This document shows, piece by piece, positions 22,791-35,459 of a stretch of DNA of 64,000 nt. Numbering within the stretch: position 1 is the stretch's first letter; every line of letters begins with the position of its first letter. Below the pieces are notes generated by a model that saw only the letters and a list, made by a program, of their open reading frames with translations, was not told the origin of the DNA and made no database searches. The stretch is from Delphinapterus leucas (Eukaryota; Chordata; Mammalia; Artiodactyla; Monodontidae), in the NCBI RefSeq assembly GCF_002288925.2, contig NW_022098062.1, forward strand, positions 6,498,308-6,562,307. The letters are read 5' to 3'. The position numbers and the translations under genes were made by a program.

Positions 22791-24164
22791 CTGGTTCCCT
22801 ACCTGTTCTGAGCCAGGGGCAGTGGTTTGGCCACAAGAAAAGGAGCCACACACTCAATTCTCAGAGCCATGGTTAGGTTGGAACCAGTTCCTTGCTCTTG
22901 CAGAAGCCTGAGCTTGGCATGACCTGGGAAGCTGACCCCTTGAGGTTTCTGGGCTATGAGTCAGTGGTATGCAATCTCTGAGCACGATGCTCAGACTAAG
23001 CCCAGGAATGGGTACCGCACGCCAGAAGCTGAGAAGCCCTCTAGGGTCACTAGGCATCAGTGACTTGTGTCCACTTGGGTGCACAATGGCACCAGGGGGC
23101 CAGGGGAAGGGTGGGCTCCTGAGCTTCACGGTGAGGATCCCATGAACACAGGCAGCTTCCCTGCACCTCGCTGACTCCGCTTAAGAGCCCTTTCCCTCCC
23201 ACTCCCCAAGAACTCATTAAATTCTTCCTTGATGCTATTCTCCCCCTCTGGCGTGAACACCAGAGATAACAAGCCCCATAAAATTGCTCCCAGCAGGAGA
23301 TTCCTTTTGTTAATCCTGAAATAAACTCTTTCCAACTTCAAGGTGTGGTGACTGCTTTGAAACCTTGACAGACGGGTCAGCTGCCACCCCATGACCTGAT
23401 TCTAGAGGGTGCTGGTCCTGTCAACCTGTGCGGCTCTGACTGACTTCATTTACTCAGTCTGTTCGCTTAGTGTTTGTTCTCGAGAACAGCCCGCCTGGCC
23501 TCTTGGGACCTTCCCTTAATAGACTGGGTTTGCAGCGGCTGCCCCCCACCACACACACACAGTCTGCTGTTTCCTGTCAATTTAGCTGCTTTTCCTATTC
23601 CGTTTCACTCCAGTCTCCTCTTATGCTTTTCAACCCCCTACCTTCGGTGGAAGCTTAATGGGCTCTTTCTCTTTACTTGGAAGGACCAAGGCCAGAAAAA
23701 AAGTAGGTCTGAGGTGGATTCAGGAGCCAGGACCACATCACACCCACAGCCTCAGAATCCCACCAGCTTTCTGCACCGGGTCTGTCCCACCCGCCTGGTA
23801 TCTTGGATCCTACAATTAAAAGAGAAACAGAGGCTTCCTGGCTCACAGACCCACTAGGACACTTTACTGACTTCATGCTACCTGATACTTCATGATAGTA
23901 TCATGAATCCAGAACAGGGAGGGCTCAAGCACAGCTCCGAAGAGCACATTTCCAAAAAGTTCACACATATGTAAGTCGCCCTCCCCAACTGTATTGCATG
24001 TGGCACAGTCACTACTGAAACCCCATCCTGAATATCATCATAAGGACCTACATTCTACGACTAGCACTGAGGGCATTATTGGGAAAAATTATGAACACAT
24101 GCAATGCTCATTCCCAGTGATAAGATATTTGACCTCAGAGGTCTAATGTGAATTCTTATCTTCA
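22791..24164. other. Unique intergenic sequence
   Basis: No gene or clear repeat recognised over about 1.4 kb. Confidence 0.5.
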
Positions 24165-24400
24165 ACAGGCACCAGGGAGCATGGTGATTAGGCATACAGG
24201 CTCTAGAGCCAGACCGTGGGTTCAAATCCCAGCTCTGCCACTTACTAGCTGTGTGACTTTGGGCAAGAAGATGCTTAGCCTCCTGGTACCCCAATATCGT
24301 CATCTGTAAAATGGAGATAATAAGAGCAATCATCCCATAGGTTGGTGCATACAAGGTGCATAAAACAGTGCCCAGCATATAGTAGGTACTCAGTAAATGG
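24165..24400 (+). repeat. MIR SINE, nearly full length
   Basis: GGGTTCAAATCCCAGCTCTG (B box and core), GTGTGACTTTGGGCAAGAAG, ATCTGTAAAATGGAGATAAT, and tail GTAGGTACTCAGTAAATGG. Confidence 0.9.
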
Positions 24401-24613
24401 AGCTGTTACCAGCTTCTTGTTGGTGAGCTTTTGTAGTCCATGGAATCTCCATAAGTGTATGCAGGTAGAATTTTCCAGATGGATGTGAGGTCTCTCAATA
24501 GGCTGACAATTTGCTGGGATTCTCCTAAAGCCCGAAGATCATAGATCAGACAGGTACCAAGATTACACAAATGCCACATGCTGTTCATGGGAAAGACTAA
24601 CCCTGTGTAGCCA

Positions 24614-24638
24614 CCACACACACACACACACACACACA
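24614..24638. repeat. (CA)n microsatellite
   Basis: About 12 CA units. Confidence 0.9.
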
Positions 24639-24892
24639 TCCTGCCAGTTTTGAGAGAAGTGCCTCTCAACACCCACAATGAAGAAGTAGGTATTAGTACA
24701 ACTCTTAACTGTCCAACTTCGGCCATGGTGAGAGCCAACTTCTGTCCCCCAGGGAATGACCAACCCACACAAATCCCATAATACCCTTTAATCTCAGGGT
24801 AGGAATAATCTCGTGTATCTTCAATTTCCATATGTGGCTCGGGATTTCTCAAATATTTGATTTAAATTTCATTTAAAATATATTAAAACCAT

Positions 24893-25104
24893 CTAAAGCA
24901 CAATGAAAATGCGATATGCCCAAGCTGGGTACATGGAGAACACCAGCCCACTTACTTAGGATGCCAAAATATCTCATTGCTACACAGGTCTCTGAGTTAA
25001 GTTTTCCCTTAATTAGAGACTGTCCTGAGACTAAAAGTCAAGCTGTGAAAAACCTACTGCTATTTACAACTGCTTAACTGTGAAAATCAGGATTTCTTGG
25101 TGCT
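24893..25104 (+). repeat. Direct duplication, copy A
   Basis: Diverged direct copy of 25490-26042. Shared blocks: AATGAAAA, TGGGTACAT, GTCCTGAGACTAAAAGTC (positions 25021-25038 here), GTGAAAAACC against ATGAAAAACC, and AGGATTTCTTGG against AGATTTCCTGG. Confidence 0.75.
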
Positions 25105-25485
25105 ATACGACTGTTCTGGACTAAATGTTTGCGTTCCCCCCAAATTCACATGTTGAAGCCCTAACCTCCAAGGTGTTGGTATTTGGGGGCGGGGCATTTG
25201 GGAGGTAATTAAGTTCAGGTGAGGTAACAAGGGTAGGGCCCCCATGATAGAATTGGTGTCCTTATAGGAAGAGAAACCAGAACTCTCTCTCTCCATTAGG
25301 TGAGGACATAGTGAGAAGCGCACTGTCTACAAGCCAGGAAGAGAGGACTCACGAGAAACCAAACCCTTCTAGACCTCAGTCTTGGGACTTTCCATCCAGA
25401 ACTGTGAGAAAATAAATTTATGTCGTTTAAGCCAGCTAGTCTACAGTATTTTGTTATGGTAGCCGAAGTTAAGATATTTCAACAA
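25105..25485 (+). mobile_element. MST-type MaLR LTR
   Basis: Starts CTGTTCTGGACTAAATGTTT, continues CACATGTTGAAGCCCTAACC, GGTGTCCTTATAGGAAGAGA, GTGAGGACATAGTGAGAAG, and ends AAGCCAGCTAGTCTACAGTA then TTTTGTTATGGTAGC. Lies exactly between duplication copies A and B. Confidence 0.85.
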
Positions 25486-25603
25486 ACTAAATCATAATGA
25501 AAACATATTTTACCATTTTGGGTACATTAGAGACCATTAGCACATTAACTTAGAATATGAAATTAACATATTTTAATGCAGGCTTCTGAATGAAGTTTTC
25601 CCC

Positions 25604-25924
25604 CTTTTTTTTTTTTTTTTTTTTTTTTTNNNNNNNNNNNNNNNNNNNNNNNNNNNNNNNNNNNNNNNNNNNNNNNNNNNNNNNNNNNNNNNNNNNNNNN
25701 NNNNNNNNNNNNNNNNNNNNNNNNNNNNNTTTGCGGTACGCGGGCCTCTCACTCCTGTGGCCTCTCCCGTTGCGGAGCACAGGCTCCGGACGCGCAGGCG
25801 CAGTGACCATGTCTTACGGGCCCAGCCGCTCCGCGGCATGTGGGATCTTCCCGGACTGGGGCACGAACCCGTGTCCCCTACATCGGCAGGCGGACTCTCA
25901 ACCACTGCGCCACCAGGGAAGCCC
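25604..25924 (-). mobile_element. CHR SINE containing the assembly gap
   Basis: Minus-strand CHR: T-run from 25605, gap, body from 25730 (TTTGCGGTACGCGGGCCTCT), head CCACCAGGGAAGCCC at its right end. Target duplication GAAGTTTTCCCC at 25592-25603 and 25925-25936. Confidence 0.9.
25630..25729. other. Assembly gap (100 Ns)
   Basis: Exactly 100 Ns, the usual placeholder for a gap of unknown size, inside the T-run of a SINE tail. True length unknown. Confidence 0.98.
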
Positions 25925-26369
25925 GAAGTTTTCCCCTTTTGATTAAAGAGTGTCCTGAGACTAAAAGTCCAGCCATGAAAAACCCATCTCTATTAGCAAT
26001 TACTTAGCTGTATAAGTCAAGATTTCCTGGCGCTTTGCAACCAAACCAAAACCTGGAAGTGAACTCGGTCCAGAAACTGATATAACTCTGCAATTTGATG
26101 CACAGCCCCTGACTTCAAATCCCTATGCTCGTCCGAAGAGCGTCATTGCTCACGTTGGTTTCATGCTAAGTAGGCATCACCAGTTTGTGAGCTAAAAGTA
26201 CACTCACAAAACATTGTTTCTGTCTCATCTATTTAAGCGTTCCAAACAAAGATTTTATTTTTAAAATAAGTTAGAAATCTGACTCCATCAGTTATGATGC
26301 GTGCCTATGCCCACACGCGTGCCTCTCCCACAGGAGCCTCTCCATTATATACGCACAGGTTCGCATAAG

Positions 26370-26830
26370 ATCTGACTGTGACTCTCTCCGCCTTGAACGC
26401 TTTCAGTGACTCCTCCCCATTTCCCATAGAATGAAGTGAGGACTCCTTGGTTCATGCCCACATGTTGTTCACTGGCATCAGACCTGCTCCCGGTCCATAA
26501 TCGTAGGGCCACTTGCACAGAACTACTTGGCATTTCCCAGAAATGTCAGGTATTTCACGCTGTTCCCTTGACCCAAAACGCCCTCGTCCCTTCTTCCCCT
26601 CGCAGCCACATCTGCCCCACCCCTGCCCCAACTCAGTTGACACTCATCAGTCAAGGTCCAACTCAAGTGGAATCTCCTCACCCAGCTCCATGCCTTACCC
26701 GTGCTCCTGCAGCACCTTATTCCTGGCCCTGTCCTGAAATGGTTGGTCCAAGTTCCCACGTGACTGTGAGCTTCTACTGAAATAGTGAGATATTTATCTT
26801 TACATCCGCACACAATAGGTATTCAGTAAC
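26370..26830 (+). mobile_element. L2 LINE remnant
   Basis: CAGTGACTCCTCCCCATTTC, CTTGGTTCATGCCC, then CGCTGTTCCCTTGACCCAAA, ACTCAAGTGGAATCTCCTCA and a tail AATAGGTATTCAGTAACAGT: order typical of the L2 3' end. Confidence 0.65.
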
Positions 26831-27094
26831 AGTGAAGGAGAGAGGCAGGGAGGAGGGAGGGAAGAGGAAAGGGAAGAGGTGAGAAGGGAGGAGAGGTAGG
26901 AGAGAGGAAGGGATGGTCCAAGGCCAGCAGGGGAGAGCTGGCAGGACTGGGTCCTCCATGGTGACTGACAGGGCAGGCACAGAACTAAAGGCAGCCTCTT
27001 GCTGGCCCACCTCCTACAAGCATGGGAAAAGCCCTTCCGGAATGAGCTATGTTCTGGACTACCTGAACGACTACTCTGTTACTCTTTCAAGATA
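26831..27094. other. Purine-rich and unique sequence
   Basis: 26830-26910 is a G/A-rich strand (GGAGGGAGGGAAGAGGAAAG); no gene. Confidence 0.5.
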
Positions 27095-27235
27095 ATAATA
27101 CCTTTGATATCATTTCAGTCTCAAGACAATAAACCTTATGAGGTAGTATTACTCCTATTATATAGATGAGGAAACCAAGACCCAAGGACATAAAGTGATG
27201 GGCCAAGGTTTGGACCCAGGATTCCAAAAAGAGCC
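27095..27235 (-). repeat. MIR SINE fragment
   Basis: ATTACTCCTATTATATAGAT, GAGGAAACCAAGACCCAAGG. Confidence 0.7.
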
Positions 27236-27864
27236 TGATCTGACCCCTCTGAGGGCCCCCGTTTACCCACCATTGTGTTTGTGTGTACGTGTACAGGAGC
27301 ATGAACAGTTTGGCCAGGCACTGGCAGTCCTGGGGGAGGGGCGCTTCGGGAAGGGAAGGGAGTTCATCTTTCCTATTAAAAAACATGATTCAATCAAGGC
27401 TAGCCATATTGCGAATTTGAGTCAGCATTTTGTCTTGGGCTTTTCATTCTCACAAATATGTTGATATGGAAACCACACTTCTGCAATTACGATCAAAACA
27501 TTGTTGCCTCCATTGGCTTTCTTAAAACCTTACATGCTAATAGAGTAGGTGGGAAATTTCTACATTTACCACATCAATTCTTTCTTGGCAGCAAGCATCT
27601 GTCTGTAAATGGTAGTAAAGTAGTTGTAGCAAACTCTTTCAAAATATTCCATATTTGTGCTGTTTAGCAAATAATAAATATAACCCATTCTTAGTGTCTG
27701 TCTCCAACTAGACCATAAACCCTTCGAAGGTAGTGCTATTTTACTCAGTTCTGGGTGCTGAAGCCTTAGAGGGGTCGTGGTACCAAGAAGACATTCAATA
27801 AATGGGGTTTGACTAAATAGATATGACATCTGGCAGATTTGCCTCTACAGGTTGGAAACAATAA
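27236..27864. other. Unique intergenic sequence with short L2-like tail
   Basis: No gene. 27690-27810 resembles an L2 tail (CTAGACCATAAACCCTTCGA, ACATTCAATAAATGG). Confidence 0.5.
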
Positions 27865-28115
27865 CCTTTCACATTTGCCTAGCTCTATGCAATCTGAAAA
27901 GCCTTCTCATTACTTAATTTTACTGGTATTCCCATCTGCTCTGTGAGTTGCACAGGACGTATATTATTAGTCCCATTACATAGAGGAGAAAATAGAAACT
28001 CAGCAAAGTCCAGTGACAGCTGGGCTCGGTTAACAAGCGATAGAAGACAGATTAGGACCCAGACTTCAGGGCTCTGGGGCCAGCACTCTTCTCTCCTCCC
28101 ACCCAGCCTCCTCTA
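27865..28115 (-). repeat. MIR SINE
   Basis: ATTAGTCCCATTACATAGAG, AGAAAATAGAAACTCAGC, then the CAGACTTCAGGGCTCTGGG end. Confidence 0.7.
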
Positions 28116-28234
28116 AATGCGTCCCACACGTGGTAAAAAGAATAACTGAGCCGCATATGAGACTGGAACACCCTGGGCTGCTCTTGTATTGATTCTACTG
28201 TTTTATGAGTGTATTTTACAGTGGTTTAGTTTTC

Positions 28235-28600
28235 TATTAAAATGCTAGGGGTGCTGTAACAGAATACTACAGACTGGGTGGCTTAAAGAACAAATCTATT
28301 TCTCACAGTTCTGGAGCCTGGAAGTCCAAGATCAAGGTGCCATCACAATGGGTTTCTGGCGAGAACTACCCTCCCCACTGCCAGATGGCCACCTTCTCAC
28401 CCGTGTCCTTACATGGCCTCTTCTCCATGTGAATGAGGAAGGAGAGAGAGCTCTGGTGTCTGTTCCTCTTCTTATAAGGACAGCATTCCTATGGGATTAG
28501 GGCTGCACCCTTAAGACCTCATTGAACCTAAATTACCCCCCTAAAGGCCCTACTCCAAATACAGTCACATTGAGGGTCAGGACTTCAACACATGCATTGG
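28235..28600 (-). mobile_element. MaLR-type LTR
   Basis: Antisense MaLR: GGGGTGCTGTAACAGAATAC, CAGACTGGGTGGCTTAAAGA, TTCTCACAGTTCTGGAGCCT, CCACCTTCTCACCCGTGTCC, TTCTTATAAGGACAGCATTC. Related to the MST copy at 25.1 kb but opposite in orientation. Confidence 0.75.
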
Positions 28601-29156
28601 GAGCAGGGAAGTGGGGATGGGGCAGGGGTGGGGGAAGACACAATATACATCTATTATACACAAACCTATACATCCTTTTTCCTAATTAGCTTTGACTCTC
28701 CTTAGTTTTTATTGAATTCTGTGAGAGGCTTTGGAGGTACAATCTATTTCTACACTAGCATTTTTCTCCATGTTTATCTGAATTAATTTCTTTTTTTTAA
28801 CATCTTTATTGGAGTATAATTGCTTAACAGTGTTGTGTTAGTTTCTGATGTATAACAAAGTGAATCAGCTATATGCATACATATGTCCGCATATCTCCTC
28901 CCTCTTGCATCTCCCTCCCACCTTCCCTATCCCACCCCTCTAGGTGGTCACAAAGCACCGAGCTGATCTCCCTGTGCTATGCAGCTGCTTCCCACTAGCT
29001 ATCTGTTTTACTTTTGGTAGTGTATATATGTCCATGTCCCTCTCTCACTTCATCCCAGCTTACCCTTCTCCCTCCCTGTGTCCTCAAGACCATTCTCTAT
29101 GTCTGTGTCATTATTCCTGCCCTGTCGCTAGGTTCACCAGAACCATTTTTTTTATT

Positions 29157-32100
29157 TTAGATTCCATATATATGTATTAGCATACAGTATTTGTTTTTCT
29201 CTTTCTGACTTACTTCACTCTGTATGACAGACTCTAGGTCCATTCACCTCACTACAAATATCTCAATTTCATTTCTTTTTACGGCTGAGTAATATTCCAT
29301 TGTATATATGTGCCACATCTTCTTTATCCATTCAACTGCTGATGGATACTTAGGTTGCTTCCATGTCCTGGCTATTGTAAATAGCACTGCAATGAACATT
29401 GCGGTACATGACTCTTTTTGCATTATGGTTTTCTCAGGGTATATGCCCAGTAGTGGGGTTTCTGAGTCAAATGGTAGTTCTAGTTTTAGTTTTTTAAGGA
29501 ACCTCCATACTGTTCTTCATAGTGGCTGTATCAATTTACATTCCCACCAACAGTGCAAGAGGGTTCCTTTTTCTCCACACCCTCTACAGCATTTATTGTT
29601 TCTAGATTTTTTGATGATGGCCATTCTGTCTGGTGTGAGGTGCTACCTCATTGTAGTTTTGATTTGCAAATCTCTAATGATTAGTGATGTTGAGCATCTT
29701 TTCATGTGTTTGTTGGCAGTCTGTGTATCTTCTTTGGAGAAATGTCTATTTAGGTCTTCTACCCATTTTTGGATTGGGTCGTTTGTTTTTTTGATATTGA
29801 GCTGCATGAGCTGCTTGTATATTTTGGAGATTAATCCTTTCTCAGTTGCTTCATTTGAAAATATTTTCTCCCATTCTGAGGGTTGTCTTTTGGTCTTGTT
29901 TATGGTTTCCTTTGCTGTGCAAAAGCTTTTAAGTTTCATTAGGCCCCATTTGTTTATTTTTGTTTTATTTCCATTTCTCTAGGAGGTGGATCAAAAAGGA
30001 TCTTGCTGTGATTAATGTCATAGAGTGTTCTGCCTATGTTTTCCTCTAAGAGTTTTATAGTGTCTGGCCTTACATTGAGGTCTTTAATCCATTTTCAGTT
30101 AATTTTGTGTATGGCATTAGGAAGTGTTCTAATTTCATTCTTTTACATGTAGCCATCCAGTTTTCCCAGCACCACTTATTGAAGAGGCTGTCTTTCCTCC
30201 ACTGTATACTCTTGCCTCCTTTATCAAAGATAAGCTGACCATATGTGCGTGGGTTTATCTCTGGGCTTTCTATCCTGTTCCATTGATCTATATTTCTGTT
30301 TTTGTGCCAGTACCATACTGTCTTGATTACTGTAGCTTTGTAGTATAGTCTGAACTCAGGGACCCTGAATCCTCTAGCTCTGTTTTTCTTTCTCAAGATT
30401 GGTTTAGCTATTCGGGGTCTTTTGTGTTTCCATATAAATTTGAAACTTTTTCATTTTGTGAAAAATGCCATTGGTAGTTTGATACAGATTGCATTGAATC
30501 TGTAGATTGCATTGGGTAGTAGAGTCATTTTCACAATTTTGATTCTTCCAATCCAAGAACATGGTATCTCTCTCCATCTGTTTGTATTATCTTTAATTTC
30601 TTTCATCAGTGTCTTATAGTTTTCTGCATACAGGTCTTTTGTCTTCCTAGGTAGGTTTATTCCTAGGTATTTAATTCTTTTTGTTGCAATGATAAATAAG
30701 AGTGTTTCCTTAATTTCTCTTTCATATATTGCATCATTAGTGTATAGAAATGCAAGAGATTTCTGTGCATTAATTTTGTATCCTGCAACTTTACCAAATT
30801 CATTGATTAGCTCTAGTAGTTTTCTGTTAGGATCTTTAGGATTCTCTATGTATAGTATCATGTCATCTGCAAACAGTGACAGTTTTATTTCTTCTTTTCC
30901 AATTTGGATTCCTTTTATTTCCTTTTCTTCTCTGACTGCTGTGGCTAAAACTTCCAAAACTATGTTGAATAATAGTGGCAAGAGTGGAGAACCTTGTCTT
31001 GTTCTGGATCTTAGAGGAAATGGTTTCAGTTTTTCACCATTGAGAACGATGTTCGCTGTGGGTTTGTCACATATGGCTTTTATTATGTTGAGGTAGGTTC
31101 CCTCTATGCCTACTTACTGGAGAGTTTTTATCATAAACGGGTGTTGAATTTTGTCAAAAGCTTTTTCTGCATCTCTTGAGATTATCATATTTGTTAATAT
31201 GGTGTATCACATTGACTGATTTGTGTATATATTGAAGAATCATTGCATTCCTGGGATAAACCCCACTTGATCATGGTGTATGGTCCTTTTAATGCGCTGT
31301 TGGATTCTGTTTGCTAGTATTTGGTTGAGGATTTCTGCATCTATGTTCATCAGAGATATTGGCTTATAGTTTTCTTTTTTTGTGACCTCTTTGTCTGATT
31401 TTGGTATCAGGGTAATGGTGGCCTCGTAGAATGAGGTTGGGAGTGTTCCTCCATCTGCTATATTTTGGAAGAGTTTGAGAAGGATAGGTGTTAACTCTTC
31501 TCTAAATGTTTGATAGAATTCACCTGTGAAGCCATCTGGTCCTGGGCTTTTGTTTGTTGGAAGATTTTTAATCACAGTTTCAGTTTCAGTGCTTGTGATT
31601 GGTCTGTTTATATTTTCTATTTCTTCCTGCTTCAGTCTCAGAAGGTTGTGCTCTAAGCATTTGTCCATTTCTTCCACATTGTCCATTTTATTGGCATATA
31701 GTTTTTTGTAGTAATATCTCATGATCCTTTGTATTTCTGCAGTGCCAGTTGTTATTCTCCTTTTTCATTTCTAATTATATTAATTTGAGTCTTCTTCCAT
31801 TTTTTCTTGATGAGTCTGGCTAATGGTTTATCAATTTTGTTTATCTTCTCAAAGAACCAGGTTTTCATTTTATTGATCTTTGCTCTTGTTTCTTTCATTT
31901 CTTTTTCATTTATTTCTGATCTGATCTTTATGATTTCTTTCCTTCTGCTAACTTTGGGGTTTTTTTGTTCTTCTTTCTCTAATTGCTTTAGGTTTAAGGT
32001 TAGGTTGTTTATTTGAGATTTTTCTTGTTTGTTGAGATAGGATTGTATTGCTATACACTTCCCTCTTAGAACTGCTTTTGCCACATCCCATGGGTTTTGG

Positions 32101-32950
32101 GTCATCGTGTTTTCATTGTCATTTGTTTCTAGGTATTTTTTTATTTCCTCTTTGATTTCTTCAGTGATCTTTGGTTATTTAATGGCATATTGTTTAGCCT
32201 CCATGTGTTTGTATTTTTTACAGTTTTTTTCCTGTAATTGATATCTAGTCTTATAGCATTGTGGTCGGAGAAGATACTTGATACAATTTCAGTTTTCTTA
32301 AATTTACCGAGGCTTGATTTGTGACACAAGATATGATCTATCCTGGAGAATGTTCCATGGGCACTTGAGAAGAAAGTGTATTCTGTTGTTTTTGGATGGG
32401 ATGTCCTATAAATATCAGTTAAGTCAATCTTGTTTAATGTATCATTTAAAGCTTGTGTTTCCTTATTTATTTTCATTCTGGATGATCTGTCCATTGGTGA
32501 AAGTGGGGTGTTAAAGTGCCCTACTATGATTGTGTTACTGTTGATTTCCCCTTTTATGGCTGTTAGCATTTGCCTTATGTATTGAGGTGCCCCTATGTTG
32601 GGTGCATAGATATTTACAATTGTTATATCTTCTTCCTGGATTGATCCCTTGATCATTATGTAGTGTCCTTCTTTGTCTCTTGTAATAGTCTTTATTTTAC
32701 AGTCTATTTTGTCTAATATGAGAATTGCTGCTCCAGCTTTCTTTTGATTTCCATTTGCATGAAATATCTTTTTCTATCCCCTCACTTTCTGTCTGTATGT
32801 GTCCCTAGGTCTAAAGTGGGCTTCTTGTAGAAAGCATATATACAGGTCTTGTTTTTGTATCCATTCAGCCAATCTATGTCTTTTGGTTGGAGCATTTAAT
32901 CCTTTTACATTTAAGGTAATTATCGATATGTATGTTCCTATTACCATTTT
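29157..32950 (-). pseudogene. L1 ORF2 remnant (endonuclease and reverse transcriptase)
   Basis: Fragments in several frames. Endonuclease 32141-32950: NIYAPNIGAPQYIRQML and SRIDHIL; the usual GDFNTPL reads GHFNTPL, losing the conserved Asp. Reverse transcriptase 30451-31722: [20 protein letters not shown] and the catalytic [17 protein letters not shown] with FADD intact. C-terminal part to about 29157. Multiple stops; inactive. Confidence 0.9.
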
Positions 32951-33009
32951 CTTAATAGTTTTTTGTTTGTTTTTGTAGGCCTTTTCCTTCTCTTGTGTTT
33001 CCTGCCTAG

Positions 33010-33900
33010 AGAAGTTCCTTTAGCATTTGTTGTAAAGCTGGTTTGGTTGTGCTGAATTCTCTTAACACTTGCTTATCTGTAAAGGTTTTAATTTCTCTGT
33101 CGAATCTGAATGAGACCCTTGCTGGGTAGAATAATCTTGGCTGTAGGTTTTTCCCTTCATCACTTTAAATATGACCTGCCACTCCCTTCTGGCTTGCAGA
33201 GTTTCTGCTGAAAAATCAGCTGTTAACCTTATGGGGATTCCATTGTATGTTATTTGTTGCTTTTGCCTTGTTGCTTTTAATATTTTTTCTCTGTATTTAA
33301 TTATTGATAGTTTCACTAGTATGTGTCTCAGCATGTTTCTCTTTGGATTTATCCTGTATGGGACTCTCTGTGTTTCCTGGACTTGATTAACTATTTCCTT
33401 TCCCATGTTAGGGAAGTTTTTGACTATAATCTCTTCAAATATTTTCTTAAACCCTTTCTTTTTCTCTCCTTCTTCTGAGACCCCTATAATTTGAATGTTG
33501 GTGCATTTAGTGTTGTCCAGAGGTCTCTGAGACTGTCCTCAGTTCTTTTCATTCTTTTTTCTTTAATCTGCTCCCTGGCGGTTATTTCCACCATTTTATC
33601 TTCCAGCTCACTTACCCGTTCTTCTGCCTCAGTTATTCTGCTATTGACTCCTTCTAGAGTATTTTTAATTTCAGTAATTGTGTTGTTCATCACTGTTTAT
33701 TTGCTCTTCAGTTCTTCTAGATCCTTGTTAAATGTTTCTTGTATTTTCTCCATTCTGTTTCCAAGATTTTGGATCATCTTTACTGTCATTGCTCTGAATT
33801 CTTTTTCAGGTAGGTTGCCTATTTCGTCTTCATTGCTCCTTCATCTGTTACATATTTTGTCTTACCTTGCTCCTTCATCTGTAACATTTTTTTTGTCGTT
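33010..33900 (-). pseudogene. L1 ORF1 remnant (RNA-binding protein)
   Basis: Fragments at 33484-33693 (NNTITEIKNTLEGVNSRITE, AEERVSELEDKMVEI: coiled coil and its end) and 33062-33406 (YRINPKRNMLRHILVKLSII, LTADFSAETLQARREW: RNA-binding domain). Frames are shifted relative to each other; inactive. Confidence 0.9.
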
Positions 33901-34105
33901 TCATTTTTTTTTTTTTTTGGATGGGTGGTGCTGTCTTACTGGTTGTTTGGCCTGAGGTGTCCAGCACTGGAGTTTGCAGGCAGTTGGATACAGCTGGGTC
34001 TTGGTGCTGAGATGAGGACCTCTGGGAGGCCTCACTCCAACTGACATTCCCTGGGGTCTGAGGTTCTCTGTTAGTCCAGTGGTTTGGACTCAGAGCTCTC
34101 ACCAC

Positions 34106-35459
34106 AGAAGCTTGGCTGGACCTCCAGCCTGGGAACCAAGATCCAGCAAGCTTCGTGGCACGGTAAAAGTAAAATAAAGAAAAGGAAGAAAAAAAAGGAG
34201 TAGTACAATATCAAAGAATAAAAAACAAAATAAAATTAGAAAGATAAAAAAGATATTAGGAAAAATAAAACTATAATTGAAACAACTGTGACAAGGTAAA
34301 AAAAAACACAACAGAAAAAAGAAAAAAGGGGAGGGGGGAGAACAAGCCAAAAGGAGAGAACAATAATAAAGTATAAAGAATAAAAGATTTATTAGGAAAA
34401 ATAAAAATATAAAAGAATCCACAACAATGAATCAACAAGGTAAAACAGAACCCCAATCTAAAAGAGGAAAAAAGCAAAATCAAAAACCTTTCGCTATGGG
34501 GACGGAGTTTAGGCGGGGGGTGCAACTTAGGTAGGGGTGGGGTTTAGGGTCGGGCGGGACCTAGGTGGGTGGGGGGTGACATTCAAGCGTGTGGTGGGGT
34601 CTCTGATTAGGACCTGCAGGGGAAGGGGAGAGGCGACTCGTGGAAAGGAGGGCGTCTGGAGTGTGGGATTCTGGAATTTGGAGGTAGGGCCCTGGGTGAG
34701 GGTGTGTGTGTGGGGTTTATGCCCAGCGCGTTGGAGGGGGTCTCAGAAGGGGTGTCCGAGTGTAGAGGTGGGGCCCCGGGTAGGGGTGTAGGGGTGCGGC
34801 TTGGGCTCTGCACGACAGGAGGGAGGCTCCGAGGACAGAAGATCAGGCCCGGGAGCCCAACAGGCTTCGTGATGCCTAAGTGGACGGGGAAAGCACTGGC
34901 AGCATTCCCTTCCGTTCCTTCGCGCCCCTCCCCCCTGTTGCCGCTGGACCCCTGACCGTGGGTGGGTCCCGCTGGGTGTAGGAACTCCTCCCCTCCCCCA
35001 GCCGCCCCTCAGGGGTGCCGGTCCCAGAGGTCCTGCCTTTACTTTTGCTCCCCCTTCCCTCCCTCCCCCTCCCCTCAGGACCCACATGGCTGGAGGGGGC
35101 CTCGGTGGGCAGAGGTTCAGACCCTGAACCTCAGCAGGTTCTCCTAGGGGCCCAAGTGGGCAGGGGAAACCTGGCCACGCTCCCTTTTGATCCTCTGCCC
35201 TCCAGGGGTTCCCCAATTTCCCCCTTCGGGCGTAGGATCCCTTCCCCTCCCCCCGCCCCCCCCCCGCGGCGCCAGTCCCGGCCCGCCTCCACTTCTCCCC
35301 CCTCACTCCCCCCATGCCCCACGTCCTACCTGGTCACTGGGGGTCCCTCTCATACCCTTAGGTGTGCGTGGTCCCCCCACTGGTGCCTGGTAGATGCCCT
35401 AGTTGTGAGGAGACGCGAATTCCGCGTCCTAGTAGCCATCTTGACTCCGCCCACCTATA
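34106..35459 (-). promoter_or_regulatory. L1 5'UTR (internal promoter region), GC-rich
   Basis: 34150-34490 is A-rich; 34490-35459 is G/C-rich with many CpGs, the usual composition of the L1 promoter. The very long open frames on both strands here (for example 34743-35315) are composition artefacts. Confidence 0.75.

Larger units (their letters stand above)
25490..26042 (+). repeat. Direct duplication, copy B (split by CHR SINE)
   Basis: Second copy of the 24893-25104 sequence; the CHR SINE with its assembly gap (25604-25924) sits inside. GTCCTGAGACTAAAAGTC recurs at about 25951-25968. Confidence 0.75.
28792..35459 (-). mobile_element. Full-length L1 retrotransposon, coding-dead
   Basis: About 6.67 kb: T-run/3'UTR at the left, ORF2, ORF1, then a GC-rich 5'UTR ending near 35459. 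Target duplication TGAATTAATTTCT at 28779-28791 and 35460-35472. The 5' end reads GGCGGAGTCAAGATGGC on the minus strand, including the YY1-type motif CAAGATGGC (35435-35443) that marks intact L1 starts. Both reading frames are broken by several stops and shifts, so the copy cannot retrotranspose. Confidence 0.95.

Noticed and set aside
29308..29982. 224-codon plus frame
   Set aside because: Antisense of the L1 ORF2 C-terminus; the minus strand carries the real similarity.
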